A DNA stretch of 64,000 bases from Opitutia bacterium (GCA_947377865.1 CANCHK010000003.1:29961-93960); one strand, 5' to 3'. Shown: positions 8,148 through 17,183, counted from the stretch's first letter. Program-made: numbers and translations. Notes: generated from the letters alone by a model not told the origin.

Positions 8148-8446
8148 TCGCGGTTAGCGGTTGGCGGTTAGCGGCTAGGATAAAACCTGACCCATCAGCC
8201 TGACTTGAATGGGTAGGGTCGGGACCGCGTCACGACATAGAACCGCTGAGGCGACTGCATCGCGCCTCGCAACGGCCTGCCACCCGCCACCCGGGGCTGC
8301 CACCAGCCACCTGAAATTTACCCGGGTAGCACTTCGCTACCCGCCAGCCGCCCACCGCTGACCGCCAACACCTGCTTCGGGTGGTTTGCCCGCGACACCT
8401 TGTCTTTACCTATACTCCATACTCGATACTCCATACTCTCATACCG
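8148..8446. repeat. Intergenic repeat region upstream of the MFS gene
   Basis: No gene is visible in these 299 bases. They hold a GCGGTTAGCGG-type segment at about 8151-8176 that recurs inverted at about 8348-8372. A GGTAGGG-headed repeat starts at 8212 and matches copies at 11381 and 54862. A hairpin GGGTAGC-ACTTC-GCTACCC lies at about 8324-8342. A tandem ATACTCC-type tract (8411-8445) runs up to the MFS start codon. Confidence 0.6.
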
Positions 8447-9706
8447 ATGCACGAACCCTCCGCCAGTCCCGCCGCCGAACGTTTTCCGAACGGGCCGTTC
8501 ACGCGCTACATGGTCGGCGAAGGGATCTCGATGACCGGCACCTGGATGCAGGGCATGGCGCTTGGCTGGGTGATGACCGAAGTGGTAGTCCGCGACGGAC
8601 TCCAACGCTACGAAGGCCTCCTGCAGGCGGCGCCCCATCTCGCGAGCGGTCTCGTCATGCTGGCGCTCTTCCGCCTCGGTGGAGCTTACGCCGACCGACA
8701 CGATAAGCGTTTCATCCTCCAAGTCTGTCAGGTGGCTCAAATCGGCTTCGCCCTTGCGATCGGTCAGCTCGTCGCGCACGGATCCTTGCACACCTGGCAC
8801 CTCATTGTGGCCGCGGCCCTTCTCGGCATCTCCAGCTCATTTGAGATGCCCGCCGCTGCGGCAATTGTCCCAGAACTGGTCGCCAAAGAGAACGTCGCGA
8901 AGGCCATCTCTGTGGATCGCGCGGTCTTCCACGCCACCCGACTGGTCGGCCCGGCCGCCGCCGGCTTTCTTGTCGGACGCTACGGCGCCGAATGGGCATT
9001 CTACCTGAACGCAGCATCCTTCTTAGCCCTGATGGTCGCCCTAACCACGCTGCCGAGACGGCCGCAGGGATCGGCCGAAGAAGAACTGAAACGTCAAGGG
9101 GGAGCAGGCGAAGGCTTTCGGCATGTGCGCCAGGACAAGCCTAGCCTCGCGATGGTCGCACTGCTCGCCACCAATACGCTCTTCGTCTTCCCGGTCATCA
9201 TTGTACTGCTTCCGCTCTACGCGAAGAATGACCTCCATGCCACGCCTCAGGAGATGGGATTGCTTATGCTCTGCTCCGGATTGGGCTCGGTCTCGGGCTC
9301 ACTCCTCATCATGGCCCTTCGCCCGAGCCTTCGCCGCCTCGCCATCCTCACCGGCATGATCCTCGCGTGCGGAGCGCTTGTCAGCCTGAGCCAGGCGCAT
9401 GACCTCGTCTGGGCAGGCGCCTCGCTCGTCTGCCTGGCGGTCGGGGTCTCGACGCTCGTCGGCCTAGCCAACACGATCGTACAAGAACGCTCTCCCTCTG
9501 AGCTGCGAGGGCGCGTCTCGGCCGTCGCTGGCCTGAGCTTCTTCGGCTTCCTGCCTTTCGCTGCGATCATCATGGGCTGGATGACTGACCTCTTCAAATT
9601 GCGTAATGTGCTGCTCGGCTCGTCGATCTGCTACGCCGTCATCGGCTTCCTTGTGATGCTCACCGTCGGCAGTAAGGTGACGGGTGAGCGGGAGCAGGAA
9701 ACTTAA
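8447..9706 (+). CDS. MFS transporter, DHA3/MFS_3-type exporter
   Basis: This 419-residue inner-membrane transporter has about 12 hydrophobic segments. It resembles the MFS_3 (EntS-like) branch, seen in WAFYLNAASFLALMVAL after helix 5-6 and in the glycine-rich second-half repeat SGLGSVSGSLLIMA. Substrates of this branch include siderophores and macrolides; none can be assigned here. ATG 8447 (MHEPSASPAAERF) is chosen over an earlier in-frame start at 8381, which lies inside a low-complexity tract. That tract of ATACTCC units replaces a recognisable ribosome binding site. Confidence 0.85.
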   Translation: MHEPSASPAAERFPNGPFTRYMVGEGISMTGTWMQGMALGWVMTEVVVRDGLQRYEGLLQAAPHLASGLVMLALFRLGGAYADRHDKRFILQVCQVAQIGFALAIGQLVAHGSLHTWHLIVAAALLGISSSFEMPAAAAIVPELVAKENVAKAISVDRAVFHATRLVGPAAAGFLVGRYGAEWAFYLNAASFLALMVALTTLPRRPQGSAEEELKRQGGAGEGFRHVRQDKPSLAMVALLATNTLFVFPVIIVLLPLYAKNDLHATPQEMGLLMLCSGLGSVSGSLLIMALRPSLRRLAILTGMILACGALVSLSQAHDLVWAGASLVCLAVGVSTLVGLANTIVQERSPSELRGRVSAVAGLSFFGFLPFAAIIMGWMTDLFKLRNVLLGSSICYAVIGFLVMLTVGSKVTGEREQET

Positions 9707-9708
9707 AA

Positions 9709-9834
9709 GGTAGGGACGTGATTGTCATCACGTCCGTTTGAACCGGTACGCCAAGAAATCAACCGAGGCCAGCCAAGGCCCGACGACTTCCGGCCTCGGA
9801 GTCGAACCGATGCGATGGCAATCGCATCCCTACC
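9709..9834. repeat. Inverted pair of GGTAGGG palindromes (BIME-like)
   Basis: A 27-base palindromic unit headed by GGTAGGG (9709-9735, stem ACGTGAT / ATCACGT) faces an inverted unit (9809-9834, stem GATGCGAT / ATCGCATC) ending CCCTACC. The spacer contains CCCGACGAC. The same composite, in the opposite orientation, lies at 55067-55192. A C-rich tract (9826-9855) follows directly. Confidence 0.8.
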
Positions 9835-9876
9835 CCAACCCCTGCCCCTATCCCTCGCGAACTGGTTCGCGTAAAG

Positions 9877-9951
9877 TGGTGCTCCCGTTGGGAGTCGAAC
9901 CCAAATCGCCGGCTTCGGAGGCTAGCATTCTATCCATTGAAATACAGGAGC
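9877..9951 (-). tRNA. tRNA-Arg (anticodon CCG)
   Basis: The minus-strand sequence folds with acceptor stem GCTCCTG / CGGGAGC (one G-T pair), anticodon loop CTCCGAA reading CCG, T-loop GGGTTCGACTCCC and an encoded ACCA end. The D stem (TTTC / GAAT) and anticodon stem each have a mismatch. A perfect 16-base palindrome CGCGAACTGGTTCGCG at 9856-9871 lies just past the 3' end and may act in termination or processing. Confidence 0.92.
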
Positions 9952-10021
9952 GTGAGGGCTTAAAATCTTCCTAATCGAGGGTTAGTCAACCCTTCCCGAA
10001 CCGGGCACCGTTTGACTGGCC

Positions 10022-11323
10022 TTATTTCGCAGGCATGACGCGGTCGGCGAAATCGACATAGCTCTTCCAGTCCTCGAGGAGGATGTCGTGCTTACCAGGG
10101 CGGACGTGGTAACCGATGGTCTGGCCGACGGACTTGCTGATGGGCGGGTATTCCTTGGTGCCGAGTCCAGGCAGGCCGAGCACATGGTAGACGGGGTCGG
10201 TGTGCACGGCGCCGAGGAACTCTCCGACAGGATCAGCCCAGCTGTCTTCCGAAGCGCTGGCGACGTAGAGCGGGCGCGGCGCGGAGAGCGCGAGCAGGTA
10301 ATGGGCGTCGAGCGGGAGCTTATCTTCGTGTTCGGAGAAGGTCTCGAAGCGCGCGGTAAACCAATGCGGGAAACCGCGGCCAGGATAATGGCCGGTGATG
10401 ACACCGACGGTCTCGCCGAAGATGCGCTTATTGAGCGCGGCACCGCCGCAGCCGGAGTCATTGGAGATCACGAACGCGAAACGCTGGTCCTGCGCGCCGG
10501 CCCAGAGCGATGCCTTCCCGAGACGCGAATGCCCATGCACGGCGGCGCGCTTAGCGTCGACGGACGGCACTTTCTCGAGGACGTCAAGCATGCGCGAAAG
10601 CCCCCAAGACCAACAGCCTATGGCGGCCCAATCGCCGTCCTTCCACTGGGTGTTCATGCCATCGGGCGAAATCGCCGCCCGGAAACCACTCTTCCACCCC
10701 TCGGGATGGTCAGGCTCGAAATCACCATAATAAGCCGTGGCGGAAGCGTAGCCCCGATCGATGAGCATCTCGAACTCCCAGCGACGCGCCTGACCACCCC
10801 GCAAGGCCGGGTCGGCTTGGGTGGTGCCCTTCAAAGCCCACGGCTTTGAGACCCAGCTCGAGGCGACGAAGACCGCCGGGTCTTCGGTGGTGGTGTGATT
10901 GCTACCGAAGTTGAGCCCTACGAAGACAGGGGCGGGACGCTTCGCCGCATTGGGCACATAGAGCAGCATGTCGAACGACGGGCCCTTCTTGCCGATGGGC
11001 CAGACCTTGAACTGGGTGCGCGTGGCCTTGCCGCCGAAAGCTTCTTTAGACTGTTCACGAATCTCAACCGCCGCATCAGCCTGTAGTTTCGAGGTATCCG
11101 GCGTGCGCCCGAACATATTCTCTTCGACAAGACGAAAGACCTCCGGACGGCGGACCTCGTTCCACATCTTCGCGTCGTTCACCTTGCGGCCGTCGGCGCA
11201 GACGAGCGGATCGGGTAACGTATAGGGCGGCACCTTCGACTCTTCGGAAATGGTCGGTGGAATCGCGGCTAGGAGGAGCAAGGGTAGCAGCATGGCGCGA
11301 CTATGCGTGATTTGGCGGCTCAT
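10022..11323 (-). CDS. Secreted CE15-type glucuronoyl esterase / alpha-beta hydrolase
   Basis: This 433-residue exported hydrolase resembles carbohydrate esterase family 15, which cleaves ester bonds between glucuronic acid side chains of xylan and lignin alcohols. The nucleophile serine is in VHGHSRLGKASLWAGAQD, the CE15 form of the elbow. A likely catalytic His is in PGKHDILLEDW near the C-terminus. The hydrophobic signal is MLLPLLLLAAIPPTIS. ATG 11323 gives a basic n-region (MSRQITHSRAM); ATG 11293 is the alternative. The first start falls in the loop of a perfect 21-bp inverted repeat, an odd setting for translation initiation. Confidence 0.85.
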   Translation of the reverse strand: MSRQITHSRAMLLPLLLLAAIPPTISEESKVPPYTLPDPLVCADGRKVNDAKMWNEVRRPEVFRLVEENMFGRTPDTSKLQADAAVEIREQSKEAFGGKATRTQFKVWPIGKKGPSFDMLLYVPNAAKRPAPVFVGLNFGSNHTTTEDPAVFVASSWVSKPWALKGTTQADPALRGGQARRWEFEMLIDRGYASATAYYGDFEPDHPEGWKSGFRAAISPDGMNTQWKDGDWAAIGCWSWGLSRMLDVLEKVPSVDAKRAAVHGHSRLGKASLWAGAQDQRFAFVISNDSGCGGAALNKRIFGETVGVITGHYPGRGFPHWFTARFETFSEHEDKLPLDAHYLLALSAPRPLYVASASEDSWADPVGEFLGAVHTDPVYHVLGLPGLGTKEYPPISKSVGQTIGYHVRPGKHDILLEDWKSYVDFADRVMPAK

Positions 11324-11348
11324 GGGAGCCAAATCACGCATAGTCGCG
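11296..11348. repeat. Perfect 21-bp inverted repeat over the CE15 start
   Basis: Bases 11296-11316 are exactly complementary to 11328-11348, with an 11-base spacer. The spacer contains the upstream ATG candidate of the minus-strand esterase gene, and the left arm lies between that ATG and the second candidate ATG (11293). As mRNA the hairpin would hide the start region. It is far longer than expected by chance. Confidence 0.9.
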
Positions 11349-11380
11349 AGGGGACACGGGTTTCGCTGGCACGGGGACAA

Positions 11381-11559
11381 GGTAGGGTCGGGACCGCGTC
11401 ACGACATAGCTGTAATTGGGTAGGGTCGAGCATCCCTGCTCGACCGCGGCCGACCAAGGATGGTCAGCCCTACCTCGAGACATAGCTCAAAGGGAAACCG
11501 GATAGTTAGCTGGGGTAAATGTCCGCAGCATACATTCCGGTTTCCGGCCTCCCCTTGAG
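11381..11559. repeat. Repeat cluster: GGTAGGG palindromes plus CAAAGGGAAACCGG element
   Basis: The gap between the esterase and dihydrofolate reductase genes has no gene. It contains a GGTAGGGTCGGGACCGCG unit (11381-11409) and an inverted pair of GGTAGGG palindromes (11419-11445 with stem TCGAGCA / TGCTCGA, and 11450-11474). An element at 11486-11559 starts CTCAAAGGGAAACCGGA and ends in its imperfect reverse complement (TCCGGTTTCC...CCCCTTGAG). Confidence 0.8.
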
Positions 11560-11620
11560 TTAAGCCACCCCGTGTCCCCGTGTCCACGTCCCACGTGCCC
11601 ACTCGCAGCGTCAGCCGCGC

Positions 11621-12115
11621 TCACCTCTCCCAGATTTCAAACGCGTACTTCAGCCCCTCATACTCACCCTCCTTCGACGAAACGAGTTTCGTAAAATAAC
11701 GCTGCCAATCAGAGGGGAAGAAACGGTCGCCGTCAAAGTCGCGGTCAATGCGGGTGATGAGGAGACGTTCGCACAGCGGCAGGCCTTCGGCATAGATGCG
11801 CTCACCACCGGTGATCCAGGTCGGCCCCTGCCACTGGTCCATGCGCTCGGCGATAATGATGGCCTCGGCTAGGGATGTCGCCTGCTCGGCACCGGGAAAG
11901 GATTTGGACGGATCACGCGAGACGACCACGGTACCCCGCCCCGGCAAAGCCTTACCGAGTTCGGCGTAGCAAGCCGGTCCTTCAATCATGACACCCCCAG
12001 CGGTCCGGTCCATGAACCAAGCCAGGTCTTCGGGAATATGCCAAGGAAGCCTGCCCTCCATGCCGATGACCCCGTTACGGGCCACGGCAACGATGCAATG
12101 AAGGGGCTTAGGCAC
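11621..12115 (-). CDS. folA: Dihydrofolate reductase
   Basis: This enzyme reduces dihydrofolate to tetrahydrofolate with NADPH. Core motifs are IVAVARNGVIGMEGRLPWHIPEDLAWF at the N-terminus, VVSRD, the ITGGERIYAEGLP segment and a final YEGLKYAFEIWER strand. Starting at GTG 12115 (PKPLHCIVAVARNG) gives 164 residues, typical of the family. A GTG at 12181 would add 22 residues without family support. The substrate-binding acidic residue is Glu in HIPEDL, where many enzymes have LPxDL. It is transcribed away from the neighbouring chaperone gene. Confidence 0.92.
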   Translation of the reverse strand: MPKPLHCIVAVARNGVIGMEGRLPWHIPEDLAWFMDRTAGGVMIEGPACYAELGKALPGRGTVVVSRDPSKSFPGAEQATSLAEAIIIAERMDQWQGPTWITGGERIYAEGLPLCERLLITRIDRDFDGDRFFPSDWQRYFTKLVSSKEGEYEGLKYAFEIWER

Positions 12116-12210
12116 GGCCCAAAGGGATGTTAATAACCCCGCCGGACGCAAGCACCAGGGAAGGCTTGGACTGATTGACACCCGCCGAAAGACTGGGGTA
12201 AGTTGACCGA

Positions 12211-13803
12211 ATGATTACCTGGCTCCAGAACGCCACCGGCAAGCACCACCGCATAATCTTTGGATTCCTGCTCGTGGTCATCGTGGTCTCCTTCGTCTTT
12301 TACGGCTTCGCCGGTCGCGGCGCACTCCGTGGCTCTGGCTCCTACATGTATCAGGGCGTCGACCTAAACGACCCAGCCGTACGCTCCCGCTTCCGCGACG
12401 CGACCTTCTTCGCACAGATGACCGGGCAGCGCATGGACAACAACGGCCTCGTGCAGCGCGTCGCTGAACTTAGCCTCGCAGACTCCCTTGGCATCCCCTC
12501 TCCCTCCGACGTCGAGATCCGCCGCGTCGCCCGCGAGATGACCACCTCACCCGACGGTAAGAACACGGATGGTCTCGATAAGTTCCTGGAGTTCGCCGCC
12601 AAACAGCTGGACACTTCCGATCTGGCAACCCGCGCCCGTTTCGAAACCTACATCAAGGATACCTGGCGCATCCAGAAAGCCATCAGCACCCTCGCCGGCA
12701 CCGGCCACGCCACCGCCAGCCAGATTAAACGCATCCTCGAGCGCGAACGTGCCAAATGGACCGTCGACGTCGCCACCTTCGCCGCGGCCGGCTTCAAGCC
12801 CGAGGTCAAGGTTGACGAAGCCAAGGTGAAGGAATCCTTTACGGCCAACATCGAAAACTACCGCCTGCCCCCGCAGGTCGCCGTCACCGCCGTCACCATC
12901 GCCCCCACCGTCGCCGACACCGCGCCGGTAACCGACGACGAAATCATCAACATGGGCTATAATCAGGCTGAGAAGTTCAAGTTCGAGACCGGCAAGGTCA
13001 AGGAACAGGCCCTGGCTAAACGCGCCGAGCTCGAGAAGCTCGTCCGCGCCGACCGCGCGATTACCAACCTCGCCGGACAGGTCTCCGACGAACTCGCCGA
13101 GAAGTTCGCCATCGATGCCGCCAAGGCCGACAGCAAGGAGCTCGCTGCCTGGATCAAGGCTAAGAACGCCAAGGTAATCGTAATTCCCTCCTTCGAAGTC
13201 ATCAATCCTCCCACCGTCGCCAAGGTGCCTGCCGAAGCCTTGCGCGTCGCCGGCGAACTCACCGAAAAGGAATGGCGCACCGAAGTCTACCGCTCCGAAG
13301 AAGGCGCCACCTTCGTCTTCCTAAATAAGCGTACCGCCGATCGCCTCCCGACCTATGACGAAGCCAAGACCAAGGCCGTCGAGAACTGGAAGAAGTCCCA
13401 ACTCAACCGACTCCTCGCCGACGAAGTATCCAAAGTTGGCAAGGCCCTCCAGTCCGACGTCGCCGCCGGCAAGACCTTCACCGAGAGCGCCAAAGCCCAT
13501 AAGCTCGCGCTGACCTCACCCGAAGCCTTCTCCGTTTACTCCGTCCCCGAAGCGCTCAACGGCGCCAACGAGAACACTGGCCTCCTCATCGAAGCCGCCG
13601 GCGTAGGCAAGCTGACCTCCGCCATCCGCGTGACGAACGGAGACTACGTCTTCATCCGTCCAGCCAAGAGAGATCTACCCGAGGACAAGACCGGCGCCGA
13701 AGAGAGCCGTCAGTTCGTCCAGCGCGTCTCCCAGCGTAACGCCTACTTCACCGGCATCGGCCTGATCCAGGACATCATCCCGGCCCCCGTCCAAGCCAAG
13801 TAA
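12211..13803 (+). CDS. Membrane-anchored SurA/PpiD-like periplasmic chaperone
   Basis: This 530-residue protein begins with a short cytoplasmic stretch and one transmembrane anchor (IIFGFLLVVIVVSFVFYGF), so the rest lies in the periplasm. The layout resembles PpiD: a SurA-N-like helical region (about residues 50-200, including SPSDVEIRRVAREM) and C-terminal helices. I cannot find the parvulin core (GGDLGWF-like), so it may be a chaperone without isomerase activity. A clear terminator follows the stop codon. The start ATG is isolated and unambiguous. Functional assignment is by architecture and moderately sure. Confidence 0.7.
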   Translation: MITWLQNATGKHHRIIFGFLLVVIVVSFVFYGFAGRGALRGSGSYMYQGVDLNDPAVRSRFRDATFFAQMTGQRMDNNGLVQRVAELSLADSLGIPSPSDVEIRRVAREMTTSPDGKNTDGLDKFLEFAAKQLDTSDLATRARFETYIKDTWRIQKAISTLAGTGHATASQIKRILERERAKWTVDVATFAAAGFKPEVKVDEAKVKESFTANIENYRLPPQVAVTAVTIAPTVADTAPVTDDEIINMGYNQAEKFKFETGKVKEQALAKRAELEKLVRADRAITNLAGQVSDELAEKFAIDAAKADSKELAAWIKAKNAKVIVIPSFEVINPPTVAKVPAEALRVAGELTEKEWRTEVYRSEEGATFVFLNKRTADRLPTYDEAKTKAVENWKKSQLNRLLADEVSKVGKALQSDVAAGKTFTESAKAHKLALTSPEAFSVYSVPEALNGANENTGLLIEAAGVGKLTSAIRVTNGDYVFIRPAKRDLPEDKTGAEESRQFVQRVSQRNAYFTGIGLIQDIIPAPVQAK

Positions 13804-13823
13804 GGGAGTCTTAAGGCCCACTG

Positions 13824-13860
13824 GAACCCCTCCGGAGGCCTCCTCCCGAGGGGTTCTTTA
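13824..13860 (+). terminator. Rho-independent terminator after the SurA/PpiD-like gene
   Basis: The 9-bp stem GAACCCCTC / GAGGGGTTC (13824-13832 with 13848-13856) is followed by TTTA. It is 20 bases past the stop codon. Confidence 0.75.
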
Positions 13861-13879
13861 TTTGGCCCCGATTACGGCT

Positions 13880-13921
13880 TTACCAACCCCTACCCCAACC
13901 CCTACCCCTTTCCCTATCCAA
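13880..13921 (+). repeat. C-rich (CCCCTA)n tract before gltX
   Basis: A run of ACCCCTACCCCAACCCCTACC-like units (written here as a consensus only) extends to a few bases before ATG 13922. It belongs to the same tract family as 6654, 7411, 38300 and 49372. No purine-rich ribosome binding site is present. Confidence 0.7.
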
Positions 13922-15286
13922 ATGTCCCAGGTCCGCGTCCGCTTCGCTCCCAGCCCTACCGGCTTCTTCCACATCGGAAGCGCCCGGACGGCCCTATTCA
14001 ACTGGCTCTACGCCCGCCACACGGGCGGTAAGTTCATCCTCCGCATTGAGGACACCGACAAGGAGCGCAACTCCGAGGCCTTCCTGAAGGTAATCTTCGA
14101 CTCGATGCGCTGGCTCGGCATGGATTGGGACGAAGGCCCCGAGGTCGGCGGCGACTTTGGACCGTACTTCCAGTCGCAGCGCACGGAACTCTATAAGGCC
14201 AAGCTCCAGGAGCTCGCCGCCAAAGGCCGCGCCTACGAGAAGGACGGCGCCTGGTGGCTCCGTCTCGAAGGCGCCCGCTCCGCCGCCTACGACGAACACC
14301 TGAAGAAGGATTACGAGAAAGTCGACGCCGCCCCGATGGTACTGCACGACATGGTCCGCGGACAGGTCGCCCGCGTCGAAGACCGCGACTTCGTGATCTT
14401 CCGCTCCAACGGCGAACCGGTCTTCCACTTCGTCAACGTCGTCGACGACATCGAGATGCAGATCACGCACGTGATCCGCGGCGAGGACCACCTCTCCAAC
14501 ACCTCGAAGCACCTCGAGCTCTTCAAGGCCTTCGGCGCCAAACCGCCCATCTACGGCCACATCCCGCTCATCCTCAAGACCGACGGTCCCGGCAAGATGT
14601 CCAAGCGCGACAAGGGCGCCCTCATCGAGGAGTACCAGCAGCGCCGCTACCTGCCCTCCGCCGTCCGTAACTACCTCTGCCTGCTCGGCTGGACGCCCGC
14701 CGACGGCAAGGAAGTGCTGCCAATCGAAGAGATCATCAAGCAGTTCGAAATCTCTGCGGTGCACCAGTCCAACGCACGCTTCGACGAGCGGAAGATGTCG
14801 CATATCAACGCGCAGACGCTCCGCGGCCTGCCCGCCGCCGAATTCGCCACGCTCGCCCGCCCGATCCTGCTCGAGACCAAAGTCATCGACGCCTCAGTCT
14901 CCGATGCCCGCCTCACCGAGGTCCTCGGCATCGTCCAGGAGAAGGTGACCTCCCTCGAACACTTGCCTGAGTTCATGGGCTTCTTTTTCACCGCCGACTT
15001 CAAGAAGGACGAAGGCGCGATGGCCAACCTCACCAAGAAGGGCGGCGACCCAGTCGCCCGCATTCGCGAGCTCTTGCCCACCCTCGAAGCCGCCGCCTGG
15101 ACCGAGCCGGCCCTCGAAGCCGCGTTCGCCGCCGTCGGCGCCGCCCACGAGCGCAAGCCCACCGACTACTTTGCTCCGGCCCGCTTCGCGACTTCCGGTC
15201 AGGGCGGTGGCGCCCACCTTCTGGGCGTCCTCCGCGTCCTCGGACGTGATACCACCCTCGCCCGCCTCAAGGCCTTCATCGCTTAA
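13922..15286 (+). CDS. gltX: Glutamyl-tRNA synthetase
   Basis: This class I synthetase charges tRNA-Glu. The 454 residues begin with [29 protein letters not shown], which includes the HIGH-type signature (HIGS). The KMSKR loop appears as [10 protein letters not shown]. The C-terminal anticodon-binding helical domain follows, including [12 protein letters not shown]. The frame is open from 13862, but the upstream residues (TPTPTPTPFP) are translated C-rich repeat, so ATG 13922 is the start. glnS follows after 7 bases in the same orientation, suggesting co-transcription of the Glu and Gln enzymes. Confidence 0.96.
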   Translation: MSQVRVRFAPSPTGFFHIGSARTALFNWLYARHTGGKFILRIEDTDKERNSEAFLKVIFDSMRWLGMDWDEGPEVGGDFGPYFQSQRTELYKAKLQELAAKGRAYEKDGAWWLRLEGARSAAYDEHLKKDYEKVDAAPMVLHDMVRGQVARVEDRDFVIFRSNGEPVFHFVNVVDDIEMQITHVIRGEDHLSNTSKHLELFKAFGAKPPIYGHIPLILKTDGPGKMSKRDKGALIEEYQQRRYLPSAVRNYLCLLGWTPADGKEVLPIEEIIKQFEISAVHQSNARFDERKMSHINAQTLRGLPAAEFATLARPILLETKVIDASVSDARLTEVLGIVQEKVTSLEHLPEFMGFFFTADFKKDEGAMANLTKKGGDPVARIRELLPTLEAAAWTEPALEAAFAAVGAAHERKPTDYFAPARFATSGQGGGAHLLGVLRVLGRDTTLARLKAFIA

Positions 15287-15293
15287 TCCGCAC

Positions 15294-16982
15294 ATGTCTT
15301 CCGAATCCCCTGCGCCGGCGGCCCACCGCCACTTCATCCAGCAAATTATCGATGCCGACCTGGCCTCGGGTAAGCATGTCTCCGTCGCCACCCGCTTCCC
15401 GCCAGAGCCCAATGGCTACCTGCACGTCGGCCACGCGAAGTCTATCTGTCTGAACTTTGGCCTCGCCCTAGAATTCAAAGGCCGCTGCCACCTCCGCATG
15501 GACGACACGAATCCGACCAAGGAAGAGGTCGAATACGTCGACTCGATCAAGGAGGACGTCCGCTGGCTGCGCTTCGACTGGAACGAGCACTATTACCAGG
15601 CGTCGAACTACTTCGAGCGCATGCACGCCGACGCCATCAAGCTGATCAAGCTCGGCAAGGCCTACGTCTGCTTCCTCTCGCAGGACCAGATCCGCGAATT
15701 CCACGGCGACGAAAAGACGGCCGGCAAGCCGAGCCCGACCCGCGATGCTTCCGTCGACGAGAACCTCGCGGCCTTCGATAAGATGACCCGCGGCGAGTTC
15801 GACGAAGGCAAGGCGGTACTCCGCGCCAAGATTGATATGGCGTCGCCGAACATGCACATGCGCGATCCGGTCATCTACCGCATCCGCAAGGCTCATCACC
15901 ACAACACTGGCGACAAGTGGTGCGTCTACCCGATGTATGACTACGCCCACCCGCTCGAGGACGCGTACGAAGGCATCACCCACTCAATCTGCACGCTGGA
16001 GTTTGAGGTGCACCGCCCCTTCTACGACTGGCTCCTCCGCACGCTCGATACTCCCGCCAAGCCGCAGCAAATCGAATTCGCCCGCCTCAACCTGACGTAC
16101 ACCGTCATGTCCAAGCGCCGCCTGCTCGAACTCGTGCAGGAGAAGCGCGTCTCCGGCTGGGACGACCCCCGCATGCCGACCATCTCCGGCATGCGCCGCC
16201 GCGGCTACACGCCCGCCGCGCTGCGCAAGTTCTGCGAGACCATCGGCATCACGAAGAACAACTCCCTCTCCGACGTCGCCCTCCTCGAGCACGCCGTGCG
16301 CGACGACCTCAACAAGTCCTCCTCCCGCTTCATGGCGGTGCTGGACCCGGTTCGCCTCGTCATCGAGAACTACCCTGAAGGCCAGGTCGACGAACTCGAC
16401 GCCGTCAACAACCCCGAGGACCCCTCCGCCGGCACCCGCAAGGTGCCCTTCTCCAAGACGCTGCTCATCGAACGCGCCGACTTCATGGAGATCCCGGAGA
16501 AGAAGTATTTCCGCCTCACGCCCGGCCAGGAGGTCCGCCTCCGCTGGGGCTACTTCGTAACCTGTACCGGCTGCAAGAAGGACGCCGCCGGCAACGTCAT
16601 CGAAGTCACCTGCACCTACGATCCCGCCACCCGCGGCGGCGACGCCCCTGACGGCCGCAAGGTCAAGGGCACCATCCATTGGGTCTCTGAAAAGCATGCC
16701 GGCGACGTCGAGGTCCGCCTCTACGACCGCCTCTTCGCACACGAGGACCTGAATGACATCCCCGAAGGCACCGACTGGCGCACCCTCCTCAACCCCGGCT
16801 CGCTCAAGACGATCCGCGGCTTCGTCGAACCCGCCCTCCTCGCCCTCGCGCCGAGCACCCGCGTGCAGTTCGAACGCACCGGCTACTTCTGCGCCGACGC
16901 CAAGGACTCCCAGCCCGGCAAGCCCGTCTTCAACCGCACCGTCGGCCTGAAGGACTCCTGGGCGAAGGCCGTCGCGAAGTAA
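15294..16982 (+). CDS. glnS: Glutaminyl-tRNA synthetase
   Basis: This 562-residue class Ib synthetase charges tRNA-Gln directly. Diagnostic sequences are [20 protein letters not shown] with the HIGH-type motif [12 protein letters not shown], the KMSKS-type loop VMSKRRLLE, and the beta-barrel anticodon domain at the C-terminus (residues about 340-560). ATG 15294 gives the expected N-terminus; the frame is open into gltX upstream. Bacterial GlnRS genes generally descend from transfer from eukaryotes. Its presence implies that the indirect Gln-tRNA amidotransferase route is not the only one for Gln here. Confidence 0.96.
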   Translation: MSSESPAPAAHRHFIQQIIDADLASGKHVSVATRFPPEPNGYLHVGHAKSICLNFGLALEFKGRCHLRMDDTNPTKEEVEYVDSIKEDVRWLRFDWNEHYYQASNYFERMHADAIKLIKLGKAYVCFLSQDQIREFHGDEKTAGKPSPTRDASVDENLAAFDKMTRGEFDEGKAVLRAKIDMASPNMHMRDPVIYRIRKAHHHNTGDKWCVYPMYDYAHPLEDAYEGITHSICTLEFEVHRPFYDWLLRTLDTPAKPQQIEFARLNLTYTVMSKRRLLELVQEKRVSGWDDPRMPTISGMRRRGYTPAALRKFCETIGITKNNSLSDVALLEHAVRDDLNKSSSRFMAVLDPVRLVIENYPEGQVDELDAVNNPEDPSAGTRKVPFSKTLLIERADFMEIPEKKYFRLTPGQEVRLRWGYFVTCTGCKKDAAGNVIEVTCTYDPATRGGDAPDGRKVKGTIHWVSEKHAGDVEVRLYDRLFAHEDLNDIPEGTDWRTLLNPGSLKTIRGFVEPALLALAPSTRVQFERTGYFCADAKDSQPGKPVFNRTVGLKDSWAKAVAK

Positions 16983-17031
16983 GACAGGGACACGACGGCG
17001 TCGCGTCCGATCGTCGTGCGTCATGCCTCAA

Positions 17032-17098
17032 GGTAGGGCGGGCTCTCCGAGCCCGCCGATACATGCATACACGGACGGCTCGGAGAGCCGTCCCTACC
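17032..17098. repeat. Inverted pair of GGTAGGG palindromes (BIME-like)
   Basis: The left unit (17032-17057) is GGTAGGG followed by the stem CGGGCTC / GAGCCCG. The right unit (17073-17098) is the reverse complement type, stem ACGGCTC / GAGCCGT, ending CCCTACC. A 15-base spacer contains CATGCATAC. It lies downstream of glnS. Confidence 0.85.
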
Positions 17099-17146
17099 AT
17101 CCCCCTGCCCCAGCCAGCCGGCCCTCCAATCAATGATTAAACTCAT

Positions 17147-17183
17147 CCTACCCCAACCCCTACCCCTGCCCCTACCCCTACCT
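17147..17183 (+). repeat. C-rich (CCCCTA)n tract upstream of tRNA-Ser
   Basis: A run of CCCCTA, CCCCAA and CCCCTG units, C-rich on the plus strand, lies about 60 bases before the tRNA-Ser gene. It is the same repeat type as found before several coding starts, so it is not restricted to coding genes. Confidence 0.7.

Noticed and set aside
8148..8446. Possible CRISPR array in repeat-rich intergenic regions
   Set aside because: Repeats are palindromic units in inverted orientation with irregular spacing, and there are no cas genes or regularly spaced identical repeats.
13862..13921. N-terminal extension of GltX (TPTPTPTPFP)
   Set aside because: It is a translation of the C-rich tract; homology begins at ATG 13922.
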